29,182 nt of DNA from Chara braunii. Lineage: Eukaryota; Streptophyta; Charophyceae; Charales; Characeae. Location of the stretch: NCBI GenBank assembly GCA_003427395.1, contig BFEA01000993.1, positions 183,357 to 212,538 on the forward strand, given 5' to 3'. The notes under the pieces were generated by a model. That model was not told the DNA's origin and ran no database searches. It was given only the letters and a program-made list of their open reading frames with translations. Every line of letters starts with the position of its first letter. Position 1 is the stretch's first letter. Below are positions 20,222-29,153 of the stretch, piece by piece. A program made the position numbers and the translations under genes.

Positions 20222-20492
20222 GGAAAAAAAAAACAAAAAACAAAAAACAAAAAACAAAAAAGAAGTCCATGTCAATGCCTCGTATTAGCGGTATTCTGAT
20301 CAGTAGCGGGGGGAGCTCAGGGCTCCTCTGTGCATGCACGAATTTGAACCGACAACCTAAGCCTATGTCAATGCCTCACATTAGCGGTATTCTGATCAGT
20401 ACTGGGGGCCTCAGGCCTCCTCTGTGCGCGAGTGGATTTGAACAGACACCTTTGGCCACGAGAGCCAAGACCATTAACCACTACAGCCATGA
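20222..20492 (-). mobile_element. Dimeric tRNA-derived SINE with T-rich 3' end
   Basis: Minus strand, first monomer (about 20492-20366): A-box-like TGGCTGTAGTGGTTAATGG (20489-20471), a 5-bp anticodon-type stem TTGGC/GCCAA with a 7-nt loop, a B box TGTTCAAATCC, then the body GCACAGAGGAGGCCTGAGG, CTGATCAGAATACCGCTAAT and GAGGCATTGACAT. Second monomer (about 20363-20269): lacks the A box, begins GGTTGTCGGTTCAAATTC, repeats the same body and ends in (TTTTTTG)n, seen on plus as A-rich 20222-20262. T-rich 3' ends are known for some plant SINEs (rice p-SINE1, Au). A third partial end lies at 20751. Confidence 0.65.
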
Positions 20493-20750
20493 CATGCATT
20501 TGGAAACTGAGCCCATACCGGCAGTGATATCCAGACCACCCCTGCATGGCTGTAGTGTCCTTACTCACACCATACAACACCACTCAGGACTTACCTCCGC
20601 CCATACGCAGGCAATTGTCGCACACTTCACTCTTATCAGCACATGACCCCGCCGCTGCTACATAACGTGGTCACACCGACGCAGCTCTTCCACATGGGTT
20701 CCCAGGACCCTTGGTATGAGGCCAAACCCCTTCAAGAAACCGTCTATTTG

Positions 20751-20775
20751 TCAATGCCTTGTATTAGGCCAAACC
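20751..20775 (-). mobile_element. 3' fragment of the dimeric SINE family
   Basis: GGCCTAATACAAGGCATTGACA on minus repeats the terminal ~19 bp of both monomers at 20269-20385. The remaining body is absent or unrecognisable. Confidence 0.5.
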
Positions 20776-21645
20776 TCTCTACACGCCTCCTTACACAACA
20801 CCACCTCTTCAGACTCCTCCTCAAGAAAGCAACCACCCTCCACCTCTGAACGTAGTCGGGCTGTCATCATTGTGAATGTATGTGTACATGTTGCCACTGT
20901 TATTAAACCGTCAGTTCGCCCAAAGCAGAGAGGGCTCCTACGTGTTTGCGCGGTTTAGCTTATAGCTTTTTTCGATTCGGGCCTGGGCCGGTAGCGAAGG
21001 CGGCACACCACTTTACAAAGGCGCAGTTGCGGGCTCGCAAGCTTCGGAAGGTAACTTCCTCGACTTAGCTCGTGTGAAGTGGTGGTTTAAGACCATCCAT
21101 CTTCAGTGGGGACAATCGCTGCTGCACCTTGACAAGGTGGTCTCTAACTGTTCCAGCTGTTGTCGATTATCAATTACTGAACCCATAATTATTGGGCCCC
21201 TGGGACAATCACTGCTTCACCAATACGACGAGTTAACTAATTGTCGCCAAAAAAAAAACCATAAAATTTGACCCCCAAGGGCCCAAACCCTAATTTCAGT
21301 TTTGGACCTGTTAGTCAGAAGCTGAAACTGGCGGTCCCCGTTAACCACGTGTGGCCAATTGTGGTGCTTGGACCCATAACTGCTGGATCCCTGATTGCTT
21401 GATCCCCTAATTCTGAGGGTTCATCACTGGTACACATGTACAAATGCAAACACACCTACACTTCGCTCCCCTCCCCCACCATCTGCCCATGCCATCTTCT
21501 TACCCCTGCCCCGGGCTGGTAAGAGAGGACTATGCTGCTCCCAGTCGGGTGAGTAGGTAACCGTTCTCAATTGCACTTCGACAGTCTCTACTGAACTATT
21601 TATTTATTTATATATTTATTATAGAACAATGGTGTTGTTCTATAT
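20776..21645. other. Unassigned region
   Basis: Mixed sequence without a gene. A ~20-bp phrase GGACAATCRCTGCTKCACC appears twice, 92 bp apart (21110 and 21202). Confidence 0.45.
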
Positions 21646-21853
21646 AAGGGACGCTGGGCCTGGTTCCCAGGAGGTGTTGCTCCCGACCAATAGACACGAG
21701 CCACCTATCAGGCAAGATATCAATCGAGAAGCTGCTCTTACCACCCAATCAATTGCAGGCTGGCAACCAATATGCTTTTGCAAAACTAAATAAATAAATA
21801 AACAAATACATAAATAAAAAAGTAAATAAATAATTTAAATAAATAAATAAAAA
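21646..21853 (+). mobile_element. Poly(A)-tailed retroposon family, copy E
   Basis: AAGGGACGCTGGGCCTGGTT, CCAGGAGGTGTTGCTCCC, ACCAATAGACACGAGC, AAGCTGCTCTTACCACC, then CTTTTGCAAAAC and a long TAAA/AAAT tail (21785-21853). AATGGTGTTG (21628-21637) before and AATGGTGCTG (21852-21861) after look like a 10-bp target-site duplication with one mismatch, which supports retroposition. Confidence 0.8.
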
Positions 21854-21889
21854 TGGTGCTGCAATCCAATGAGAGTATGGATTACCAGC

Positions 21890-21958
<69 letters not shown>

Positions 21959-21959
21959 N

Positions 21960-22011
<52 letters not shown>

Positions 22012-22104
22012 CGCTCGCTCGCTCTCGCTCTCGCTCTCTCTCTCTCTCTCTCGCTCTCTCTCTCTCTCGCTCTCGCTCTCTCGCTCTCGCTCTCTCGCTC
22101 TCGC
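21890..22104. repeat. (TC)n microsatellite with CTCGCT variants and one N
   Basis: A pure TC tract contains an undetermined base at 21959, then interrupted TC/TCGC repeats to about 22104. The N marks an unresolved or collapsed assembly point. Confidence 0.97.
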
Positions 22105-22304
22105 AAGCCTTTATTGAACTGTTGTGCTGCTTTAATCGCAGCTGGTTGTAGGTGTTCCGAGCTCCTTCATTGCTTTGGATGCATGCACTGTACTCATGTG
22201 AGGACACTTGGGTATGGCCCCCCCTATCATGAGCAGGGACCGTTTCTTCCCATATCCCCCAGCCAGACAAAGATGTAAGGCTGATCCATTGTGCGTCGGT
22301 CTTC

Positions 22305-23420
22305 GTCAATGTTGAGTACTTGAGTAACCCTTCTTATCCATTGCAGGTACACGTTGGGTAACCCTTATCCATTGCAAGTATACGTTGAGTACCCCTTGTC
22401 CATGGCACATGGATCATCTTCGACGTGAGGCTTCGACCACAAAGTGTACGTCGGGTTCATCAACTCGGTCAACTGGAAGCATTTGTTCCGAGATGTCCAA
22501 CCAACGGTGGTAAGTCTCGGCCGCCGTATCTGCTTCATGCAGGTACCCGGACGAAGTGGGAGCAAAGAAGCGGTGCCGTGCAGCAAACCCTTCCTTTTTC
22601 ATTGTGCGAGGATCCTCTTCAATGTTAGGTTAACCCGTATCCATTGTTCGTGGATCCTCCGCTTGGTAACCCTTATCTGTTGCAAGTACATGTTGAGTAA
22701 CCCTTACCCATTGCAAGTAAATGTTGGGTAACCCTTATCGATTGTGCGCGACTCCTCTTCAATGTTTGTGTAACCCTTATCGATTGCAACGACATGTTGG
22801 GTAACCCTTACCCCATCTCTATGGATCCTCTTCGATGTTGGGTAACCCTTGTCCATTGTGCCTGGATCGTCTTCAATGTTGGATCGCCCTTAGCCATTGT
22901 TAGTGGATCCTCTTCAATGTTGGGTACCCCTTATCAATAAAGCACATGCTGGGTAACCCTTATCAATAAAGCACAACATGTTGGGTAACCTTTATCAACA
23001 AAGCACATGTTGGGTAACCCTTCTCGATTGTTGCGTCAATCATCTCCAATGTTGGGTATACCTTCTCCATTGTGTGTGGATCCTCTTTGATGTTGGGTAA
23101 CCCTTATCCGTTGCAGTTACATGTTGGGTAACCCTTAGCCTTTGCAGTGTGACTCCTCTTCCATGTTCAGTAACCCTTATTGATTGCAGCTACATGTTGG
23201 GTAACCCGTATCCGTTGTCTGTGGACCCTCTTCAATGTCCCATAACCCTTATCCATTGTGGGTGGATCCTCTTCAATTGTGGGTAACCCTTTATCCCTTG
23301 TACCTGGATCCTCTTCAATGTTGGGTAACCCTTTATCCCTTGGAAGGACATGTGGGGTAAGTCTTACGCCGTGTGTGTAGTGGATTCTCTTCATGGTTGA
23401 GCAACCCGTGTCCATATCCA
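22305..23420 (+). repeat. GGGTAACCC satellite of mixed 41/31-bp units
   Basis: Every unit begins GGGTAACCCTTATCCATTG. The long form (41-42 bp) continues with TGYGTGGATCCTCTTCAATGTT; the short form (31 bp) with CAAGTACATGTT. The forms are interspersed and partly alternate. A ~200-bp non-repeat insert sits at about 22395-22600. The shared 9-mer GGGTAACCC is a palindrome around a central A and holds a GGTAACC (BstEII-type) site in most units. Where units are 42 bp the minus strand gives an in-frame 14-residue repeat (DKGLPTIEEDPPTM), but the frame does not persist, so coding is unlikely. Confidence 0.9.
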
Positions 23421-23700
23421 TATATATTGCTACGAGACTATCAAGAGTAAGCCTACTAACACGACTCCTGGAAAGGAGAGAAGCGCTCTCTTGATCAACG
23501 TGCGAAGAGAGAATGGTTCACTCACGTAGCAACGTGGGTGGATGCCGTTCAATGTTGGCTGGGTAACCCTTGGCTGTTTTGCATGGATCCTCGTCAATGT
23601 TGGGTAGTGTGTGGATGTCGTTCAACGTCGTGTAACAACTTATCCATTGTGCAATGATCCTCTTCAATATGAGCCATAATCGACGATTTGATGTTATCGA
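23421..23700 (+). repeat. Outlying units of the GGGTAACCC satellite
   Basis: After about 120 bp of unrelated sequence, diverged units resume (GGGTAACCCTTGGCTGT near 23560, TGGATCCTCGTCAATGTTGG near 23583, CAACTTATCCATTGTGC near 23635). This looks like a degenerating array edge. Confidence 0.7.
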
Positions 23701-24530
23701 ATGAGGATGGCCTGCCAGCATCACTCCCGTGTTGTCCGGCCTTCACACAATCATTGGTATAGTGATCAACACATCGAGTAGCCCACCATTTTTTTCAACA
23801 GTCCTATGAGGACCACAAAATCAGGCCCTTACTTCGAATGGTATGGGACAGTATTGGCAGCAGCTTTTCCCTCACAGCATGAACCCCCTCGTCCCAAAGC
23901 GAGAACCCATTCGTCCTTCGCTGGAGTTCGGGACATTGTCATGACAGCTCGCAAACTAAGGAAACAGCATTTCAGATCTGATTCAACAAAGTTGGTTCAT
24001 TTCTAATGCCTTCTTCCCCCGAGCACAGCATGCGGTAGTTACACCTGTATCTGGCCTGAAAGGTTCTCTGAATCCAACTATAATGACTCGGCATTGTGTT
24101 TGGATCCTTATCGGGGATAAGCGCCTCGCTAGACCCCACAAGAACCTTTGGTTCACAGTCACAGGCGCGCATTAACATGAACCCGATCGCCATGCAGACT
24201 GCATTCATGCTCATCTATCATGATTTCAGTCAAGTATGCCAACCAAAGTTCCCAGTAGTAGATGGTGCAGTTTGCCCACCTCCTTCTGAGTTTTGTGCAT
24301 CCCAAAAAAAGGGGCTGATGGATGTAACAATCGCTTGTAACTCACAAAGGCGATCGGAACGCCCTACGCACAAATCTCACTGTAGATGAGCCTACAGCTG
24401 GCTGCATGCCAACTGCAAGTCAACATGTCCATCCTGACCGTCTGTATAATGCTCATTTTGCAAGGCAAAAGGTACACCCTGACCGTACATTCCAGAAGGT
24501 AATGTGGCAAAAAGGGCGCACAGACCCACA
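23701..24530. other. Unassigned region
   Basis: No protein family or RNA was recognised. Short frames (for example 24096-24389 plus) have no supporting evidence. The decamer CTATAATGAC occurs at 24078. Confidence 0.45.
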
Positions 24531-24850
24531 GCAATTGCCAGATAGTCCGCAGGGCTGAAAAGTGCATTTGTATGCATGCTCTGCATTCGTCGGTCTTTCT
24601 GTCTCATCTCAGGCGCCTTGCAGTTTGTTGTGTGCTTGGAGCCACGGTTGCTTTCTGATTGCGTGCCTCCTCTGCCTGGCAAAACCCATGGCGATTGCGA
24701 TGTAATCTCCAAGACCGCACAGTGTGTCCGTACACATGCTCCACGTTCGTTGATCTTTCTGTGTCAAATCTTGCTTGCTTTGCACCGAGGGCTTGGAGCT
24801 ATGGCTGCTTTCTGATTGCATGGCTCTTGGGATCCGGCAAACATTGTTGT
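24531..24850. repeat. Tandem duplication, exact 160-bp period
   Basis: GCAATTGCCAGATAGTC (24531) pairs with GCGATTGCGATGTAATC (24691), and CGTCGGTCTTTCTGT (24588) with CGTTGATCTTTCTGT (24748). GGAGCYAYGGYTGCTTTCTGA also occurs in both. Translated on minus, the copies show conservative similarity (DYLAIAVGL / DYIAIAMGF), but they lie in different frames and neither is part of a long ORF. A duplicated exon or a decayed gene cannot be excluded. Confidence 0.75.
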
Positions 24851-25035
24851 ACACTTTCTCATCGTCCGGGTCATGCTATGCGGGAATCATCGTGACTGAT
24901 TGGTCTGTATCGGATCAGGGCTGACATGACCACCCTTGTGCTCGTGCCTCATTATTGGGCAGGACTTTGCAGTCAACCTGCTTTCGATTGGCGGGCTGGG
25001 AGCAATACAAGAAGAAACCTTCACAATGTATCACG

Positions 25036-28000
25036 TCAGGCACTCCTTATGGGTTCCATCACAGAGTTTTCGATCGCGGACTCGAGGAGTTTGACACGAG
25101 CTTCGGCCTCCGCCTTGTGCCTTTCTAGCTCCTGGATCCGATCCCTCCACTTGGCACGCAAAGCATCCTTCTTGACGACCACCTCGGCCTTGAGACCCTC
25201 CACCATTTCCCTTAGCTCCATGACCTCCACATGATGAGCACTCCTTTCTTTCTCTAACTCCACTTCGCTCTGCGTTCTCCATCTCTTGAACGCCTCTAAA
25301 TCCTGGCGTGCGTCTCTCAGTTCTCGCCGAGCACTCTCCTCTCTCATCCTGGCCTTGCTCACCTCTTCCTCCAAACACTTCCTCGTGACAATCTCCTTTT
25401 CCAGCTCCATCTCCATTGCCTTGACAGATGCATCTGCGACGGCCAGAGTTTTGACTATGGCCTGGTTCTCTTCTTTCATCCTACTGAGATCCTTCCTCGC
25501 CCTCTTGTAAAGCACCTCCATCCCAAACGCCTCAGACTGGGCACTCGTGATTTGAGCCTTCACATCCTGCAATGCCTGTTCTGCAGCTTGCTTGAGCTGA
25601 GTAGCCTCCTGTATCCGCATTTCTGACTCCGCAATCTTACGACTGGCCGCTTCTTCTTTCTGCTCGAGTTCTACAATCCGCGTCTGCAGGGAGGTAAGCT
25701 CAGCCCTGAGCTGCTCTGAAACAGCCATTCCCTTGCTCAGCTCATCCTTCAGCTGTCCCACCTCCCCTCTTAGTCTTTCCACCTCTTTGGCGACCTGCTG
25801 CTCCCTCTGGGTGTCTCGTTGGGAACTCCCGCGGAGTTGCGATCCTCCTTGCCGGGCGTCATCTGCCTCTGAGTCCCCAGAAAGGGCATGCCTAGGGTCC
25901 TCTGATGTCAGTGCTCTTCTGTCTGCAGCTCCAACCTTCTCGTCGGCCTCCACCATTCTTGCCATTGCTTCAACTAGCTCCTTGTTCTCCGCCTTTGCTG
26001 AATCGGCGATCTGCTTCCATCTCGTGTTCTCCTGCACCAGTTCCGACATTTCCGATTCCATCCGGGCCATCTCCGCCCTCTTACACTTGTTGTCCATGCC
26101 CAGTCGTTGAAGCCGGGCCTTGCAGTCGCCAATCTCCGACTCCAGCGATTTCACCTTTGCCTCTAGCCTCTCCTCCTTGTCATGTGCCCATGCCTTGAAG
26201 GCTCGCTCGTCCTCGAGTGACCTGTGGAGAGCAGAGACCTCGGCCCGAAGCATCGCCACTTGTTGTTCACTGTCCTGCAGCTGCTGTCTACTCTTTTCCA
26301 CCTCGTCACTTAGGGCATCAACCAACCGTTCTGCTATTCCCTTCTCTTCAATCTCCTTCTGCAACTGCTCTTCTACCTCCCTCAGCTGTTCGTCCAAAGC
26401 CTGCAGCCTAGGACGCAACTCATCCAACTCGGTGTTGGCCTCTTTCAGCTCCTTCTCGAGGCGCTGCGACGTTGCCTGATCCTCTTTTCGTCTTTCCCTT
26501 TCTTCATCCCTCTTCTTCCCAGCTTCCTCTAACATCTGCCTAACCTGCTGCAGCTCAGCTTTCACGATCCGAATGTGAGATTTGACCTCGTCGCGTTTGC
26601 TCCGCAGCCTCTCCTTTGCTGCCGAAAGCTCCTTCAGTTCATCCTCAGAAACCCACCTCCCTCCTCCGGGAGCAGGAACCTCCGTGGGTGCTGCAACAGG
26701 GTGGCTGGGCTGATCTCCTGTAGTCACCCCTCCCTCTCTCCCTCGTCCACCTGCTCCCCCTCCTCCTGCCCCCCTTTCTTCTCCTGACACCTTCAGAGCC
26801 TCCGAAATCAAGGGCAGCTGCGGCTGTTCCCTTTGGCCTACCAATATCGACAGCTTGCGCATGGCCATCTGGCACTCTCCTCGGGCCACAGACAGCTTCT
26901 CTCGCAAGCTCTCTTTTTCCTCCTCGACAGCCTTCAACTTGTCCTCTGTCAGCGCTCTCTGCTCCTCCTCCTTTGTCGTGCTCATCTTCTGCGCCCGCAG
27001 TTCTTTCTCAAGGGCAAGAATTTTCTCATTGCCCGACTTGATGGCTCCCGCCAACCGACTGCAGTCAGCTGCGGCCTCCCCTAACCTCTGGTCTCGGACA
27101 GCAATGTCTCTCAACGCAAGGTTCAATCTGCCTCGAATGAGCTCAGCTCGACTCCTCATGTTCTCTGCTTCTTCAGCCTTCACATGCAACTCTCTTTCCA
27201 ACAACTCCACCCGCTTTGCATTCTGCTCCCTTTCTCTCTGCAGGCGAGCGGTGTCTGCTCTCTCCTTCCTTGCCAAGCCCACCTCTGCGCCCATCGCCTC
27301 AATAGCGCGGTTCTTCTCATGCAACTGAGCAAAAAGCATACTCCTATGTCGAACCACGTTGGTGTACTTGGCCATGAGATCTTCATACTCTGCCCTCGCT
27401 TCTCCCAGCTCCGTCCTCAGCTTCTCTTCCTTTGCTGCACTCTCTCGCTGCTTGGACTCTCCTATCCTCGTCTCCTCTTCCATGGCCGTCACACGCAAAG
27501 TGTAAAGCGACAGCCGATCCATAGCCTCTGCCAATCGCTCCCTCAGATGATTCAACTGCAGCAGTGCGTTCTCTCTCTCTTCCAGGAGTTCCGCGACTTC
27601 CGACTTGAACTGGATTTTCAAGCTTCTCTCACACAGGCTCGCATAAGCGCGCCAGAAATTAGAAACCAGCTTGCTTCGCTGTGGGAATGCCCCAACCAGT
27701 TCTCGAATCATATCATGTTGCCCAACGGAGTAGACAAACAGCAGCCGATACATTCTCTCTATTTGCCGAAGCGTCAACCCCTTCTTCAAAAGCTCTGCCC
27801 TTCCAAGACCGAACTCCTCCAATCCTTTCCTTGGAGCCTCAAGGAGGCTGTCCCTATGTTCACCTGCAGGATCATCAGCATTAGGATTGGTGCTGGGGGG
27901 CCGAGTGCCCACGGAACCATGTGTGGACGGACGAAGTGGAGCAACAGTGTTCGAGGATTCTCGTAGCCCTGTAGGGGGCCGGGAGGATTGGTCTTTCCTA

Positions 28001-28821
28001 GGCTTCTTCTTCACTACTAGCGAGTTATTAAGCCACGTTTCTAGCATCAACAGATCGGCGTCTGTTCGCTGCCAAGTCAGAGATGCTTCTGTTGAACCTG
28101 AGAAGAGATCTGGAGGAAGTGGCACTTTCGAATGATCGACAGGCCACCAGCTGGCCATCCGCTCATGTGTCAGGGGGGTGAGCCAAACGCCCTCCACTGC
28201 AGCTGTAGCAGCTATAGACCGGGGGGCTTTGGATTTCTGTTCCTCGCCAGCTTGGGCATCCTCCCCTTCATCTTGCTGTTCTTTAAATGCATCCCCCTTC
28301 AGAATAGAAGGGAGTGTGTTTTCGTCCAAGGACGACACCGAAAATAGCGGCCGCGGGGAGGAGTCTCCTCCTTTGCTCACGACCGGCCAAGATGGACGAC
28401 TGGTGGCAGGGTCCGTTGTCTGAGGCCCTTCCTTCAGCTCCTCTAACAAGTGTTTTACATGGACCTCTTCCATGTCATCGCTGCGAGTCAGCCCTACGTA
28501 CATGTCTGGACCGCGGCCCCGACCATAATATCCATGCATGCGCCTAGGAAGAACCATCTTCCGCCGTCTTCTCAGTCCCAGCATCGCTGGCATCTGCTCC
28601 CTCCAGCCCAAGGTCCCGGCTACTTTGCTACCCCCACCTCGACCAGAGCTCCACGAAAGTGGACGAGGTTTCTGTAGCCCCGTCACCCGTGGACCAGCTG
28701 TCTGTGCAACTATCATCAACCTCACATTCCCTCTGGGGAGCTCAAACTGCCGTAACCTCTTTCCTGCATCCGCGATGGTTGCATCGCCCCCAGGCACCGC
28801 CTGTCCCTGAACTGCTGCCAT
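25036..28821 (-). CDS. Large coiled-coil protein, single uninterrupted ORF (~1261 aa)
   Basis: The family is not recognised. The start is chosen at 28821, where the ATG sits in AAAAATGGC, a good plant initiation context. The same frame stays open to an earlier ATG at 28932 (37 residues more, weaker context) and is closed by an in-frame TAA at 28973-28975. The stop is TGA at 25038-25036. Residues 1-330 are low-complexity and basic to polar, with GYYGRGRG near 98 and a Trp-rich patch near 210-250. A globular-looking helical block at about 335-408 contains LTLRQIERMYRLLFVYSVG and KLVSNFWRAYASLCERS. Three Glu/Lys/Arg/Leu heptad-like coiled-coil stretches follow (about 408-665, 724-963, 1005-1250), separated by a Gly-rich hinge (about 680-720) and a Ser/Asp-rich linker (964-1005). 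There is no signal peptide, membrane span or ATPase motif. A structural or cytoskeletal role is inferred only from the architecture. An intronless 3.8-kb frame may be a genuine single-exon gene or one long exon. Confidence 0.8.
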   Translation of the reverse strand: MAAVQGQAVPGGDATIADAGKRLRQFELPRGNVRLMIVAQTAGPRVTGLQKPRPLSWSSGRGGGSKVAGTLGWREQMPAMLGLRRRRKMVLPRRMHGYYGRGRGPDMYVGLTRSDDMEEVHVKHLLEELKEGPQTTDPATSRPSWPVVSKGGDSSPRPLFSVSSLDENTLPSILKGDAFKEQQDEGEDAQAGEEQKSKAPRSIAATAAVEGVWLTPLTHERMASWWPVDHSKVPLPPDLFSGSTEASLTWQRTDADLLMLETWLNNSLVVKKKPRKDQSSRPPTGLRESSNTVAPLRPSTHGSVGTRPPSTNPNADDPAGEHRDSLLEAPRKGLEEFGLGRAELLKKGLTLRQIERMYRLLFVYSVGQHDMIRELVGAFPQRSKLVSNFWRAYASLCERSLKIQFKSEVAELLEERENALLQLNHLRERLAEAMDRLSLYTLRVTAMEEETRIGESKQRESAAKEEKLRTELGEARAEYEDLMAKYTNVVRHRSMLFAQLHEKNRAIEAMGAEVGLARKERADTARLQREREQNAKRVELLERELHVKAEEAENMRSRAELIRGRLNLALRDIAVRDQRLGEAAADCSRLAGAIKSGNEKILALEKELRAQKMSTTKEEEQRALTEDKLKAVEEEKESLREKLSVARGECQMAMRKLSILVGQREQPQLPLISEALKVSGEERGAGGGGAGGRGREGGVTTGDQPSHPVAAPTEVPAPGGGRWVSEDELKELSAAKERLRSKRDEVKSHIRIVKAELQQVRQMLEEAGKKRDEERERRKEDQATSQRLEKELKEANTELDELRPRLQALDEQLREVEEQLQKEIEEKGIAERLVDALSDEVEKSRQQLQDSEQQVAMLRAEVSALHRSLEDERAFKAWAHDKEERLEAKVKSLESEIGDCKARLQRLGMDNKCKRAEMARMESEMSELVQENTRWKQIADSAKAENKELVEAMARMVEADEKVGAADRRALTSEDPRHALSGDSEADDARQGGSQLRGSSQRDTQREQQVAKEVERLRGEVGQLKDELSKGMAVSEQLRAELTSLQTRIVELEQKEEAASRKIAESEMRIQEATQLKQAAEQALQDVKAQITSAQSEAFGMEVLYKRARKDLSRMKEENQAIVKTLAVADASVKAMEMELEKEIVTRKCLEEEVSKARMREESARRELRDARQDLEAFKRWRTQSEVELEKERSAHHVEVMELREMVEGLKAEVVVKKDALRAKWRDRIQELERHKAEAEARVKLLESAIENSVMEPIRSA

Positions 28822-29109
28822 TTTTCCTAAGCAACCTATAGCAAAAAAAATAGCATGCAATCCACCAAGTGGATACAGTCGGTCAATCAAAATCAGGACC
28901 CTGCCTCTCACAGCAGACAGAGTCCATGTCAACCGACAGATCGACTAAAAAAAAATCGGTCGATCGTCGTGGTTAGCTCTGTGGGGCTGTTCCAACTGGT
29001 CACAACTTGCACACAACCTGATCCTATCCGGACGCACCCTCCCTTTCTTCGAACAATCTACACTCAGAAGCAAACTGCACCAAATGCTCCCCCCTTCCTC
29101 CCTCCCTCC

Positions 29110-29112
<3 letters not shown>
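28822..29112 (-). promoter_or_regulatory. 5' leader and proximal upstream of the coiled-coil gene
   Basis: Immediately upstream of the chosen start on the minus strand. No convincing TATA box. It contains a CATGCA RY-type word near 28853-28858 and an A/T run at 28843-28850. This assignment is positional only; the transcript start is unknown. Confidence 0.25.

Positions 29113-29113
<1 letters not shown>

Positions 29114-29151
<38 letters not shown>
29114..29151. repeat. (CT)n microsatellite at contig end
   Basis: About 19 CT units preceded by CCTCCCTCCCTCC. It reads as GA repeats on the strand of the adjacent gene, about 290 bp upstream of the start codon. GA repeats can be bound by BBR/BPC factors in plants, but regulatory use here is only inference. 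Confidence 0.9.

Positions 29152-29153
<2 letters not shown>

Noticed and set aside
21110-21222. 92-bp-spaced repeat of GGACAATCRCTGCTKCACC
   Set aside because: Similarity is confined to about 20 bp; too little to call a duplication.
21749-22309. Arg/Glu or Leu/Ser repeat ORFs
   Set aside because: Translations of the TC microsatellite, containing an N.
25031-28423. Numerous plus- and minus-strand ORFs overlapping the coiled-coil gene
   Set aside because: Shadows in other frames; Ser/Leu-rich composition is the antisense of Glu/Lys-rich coiled coil.
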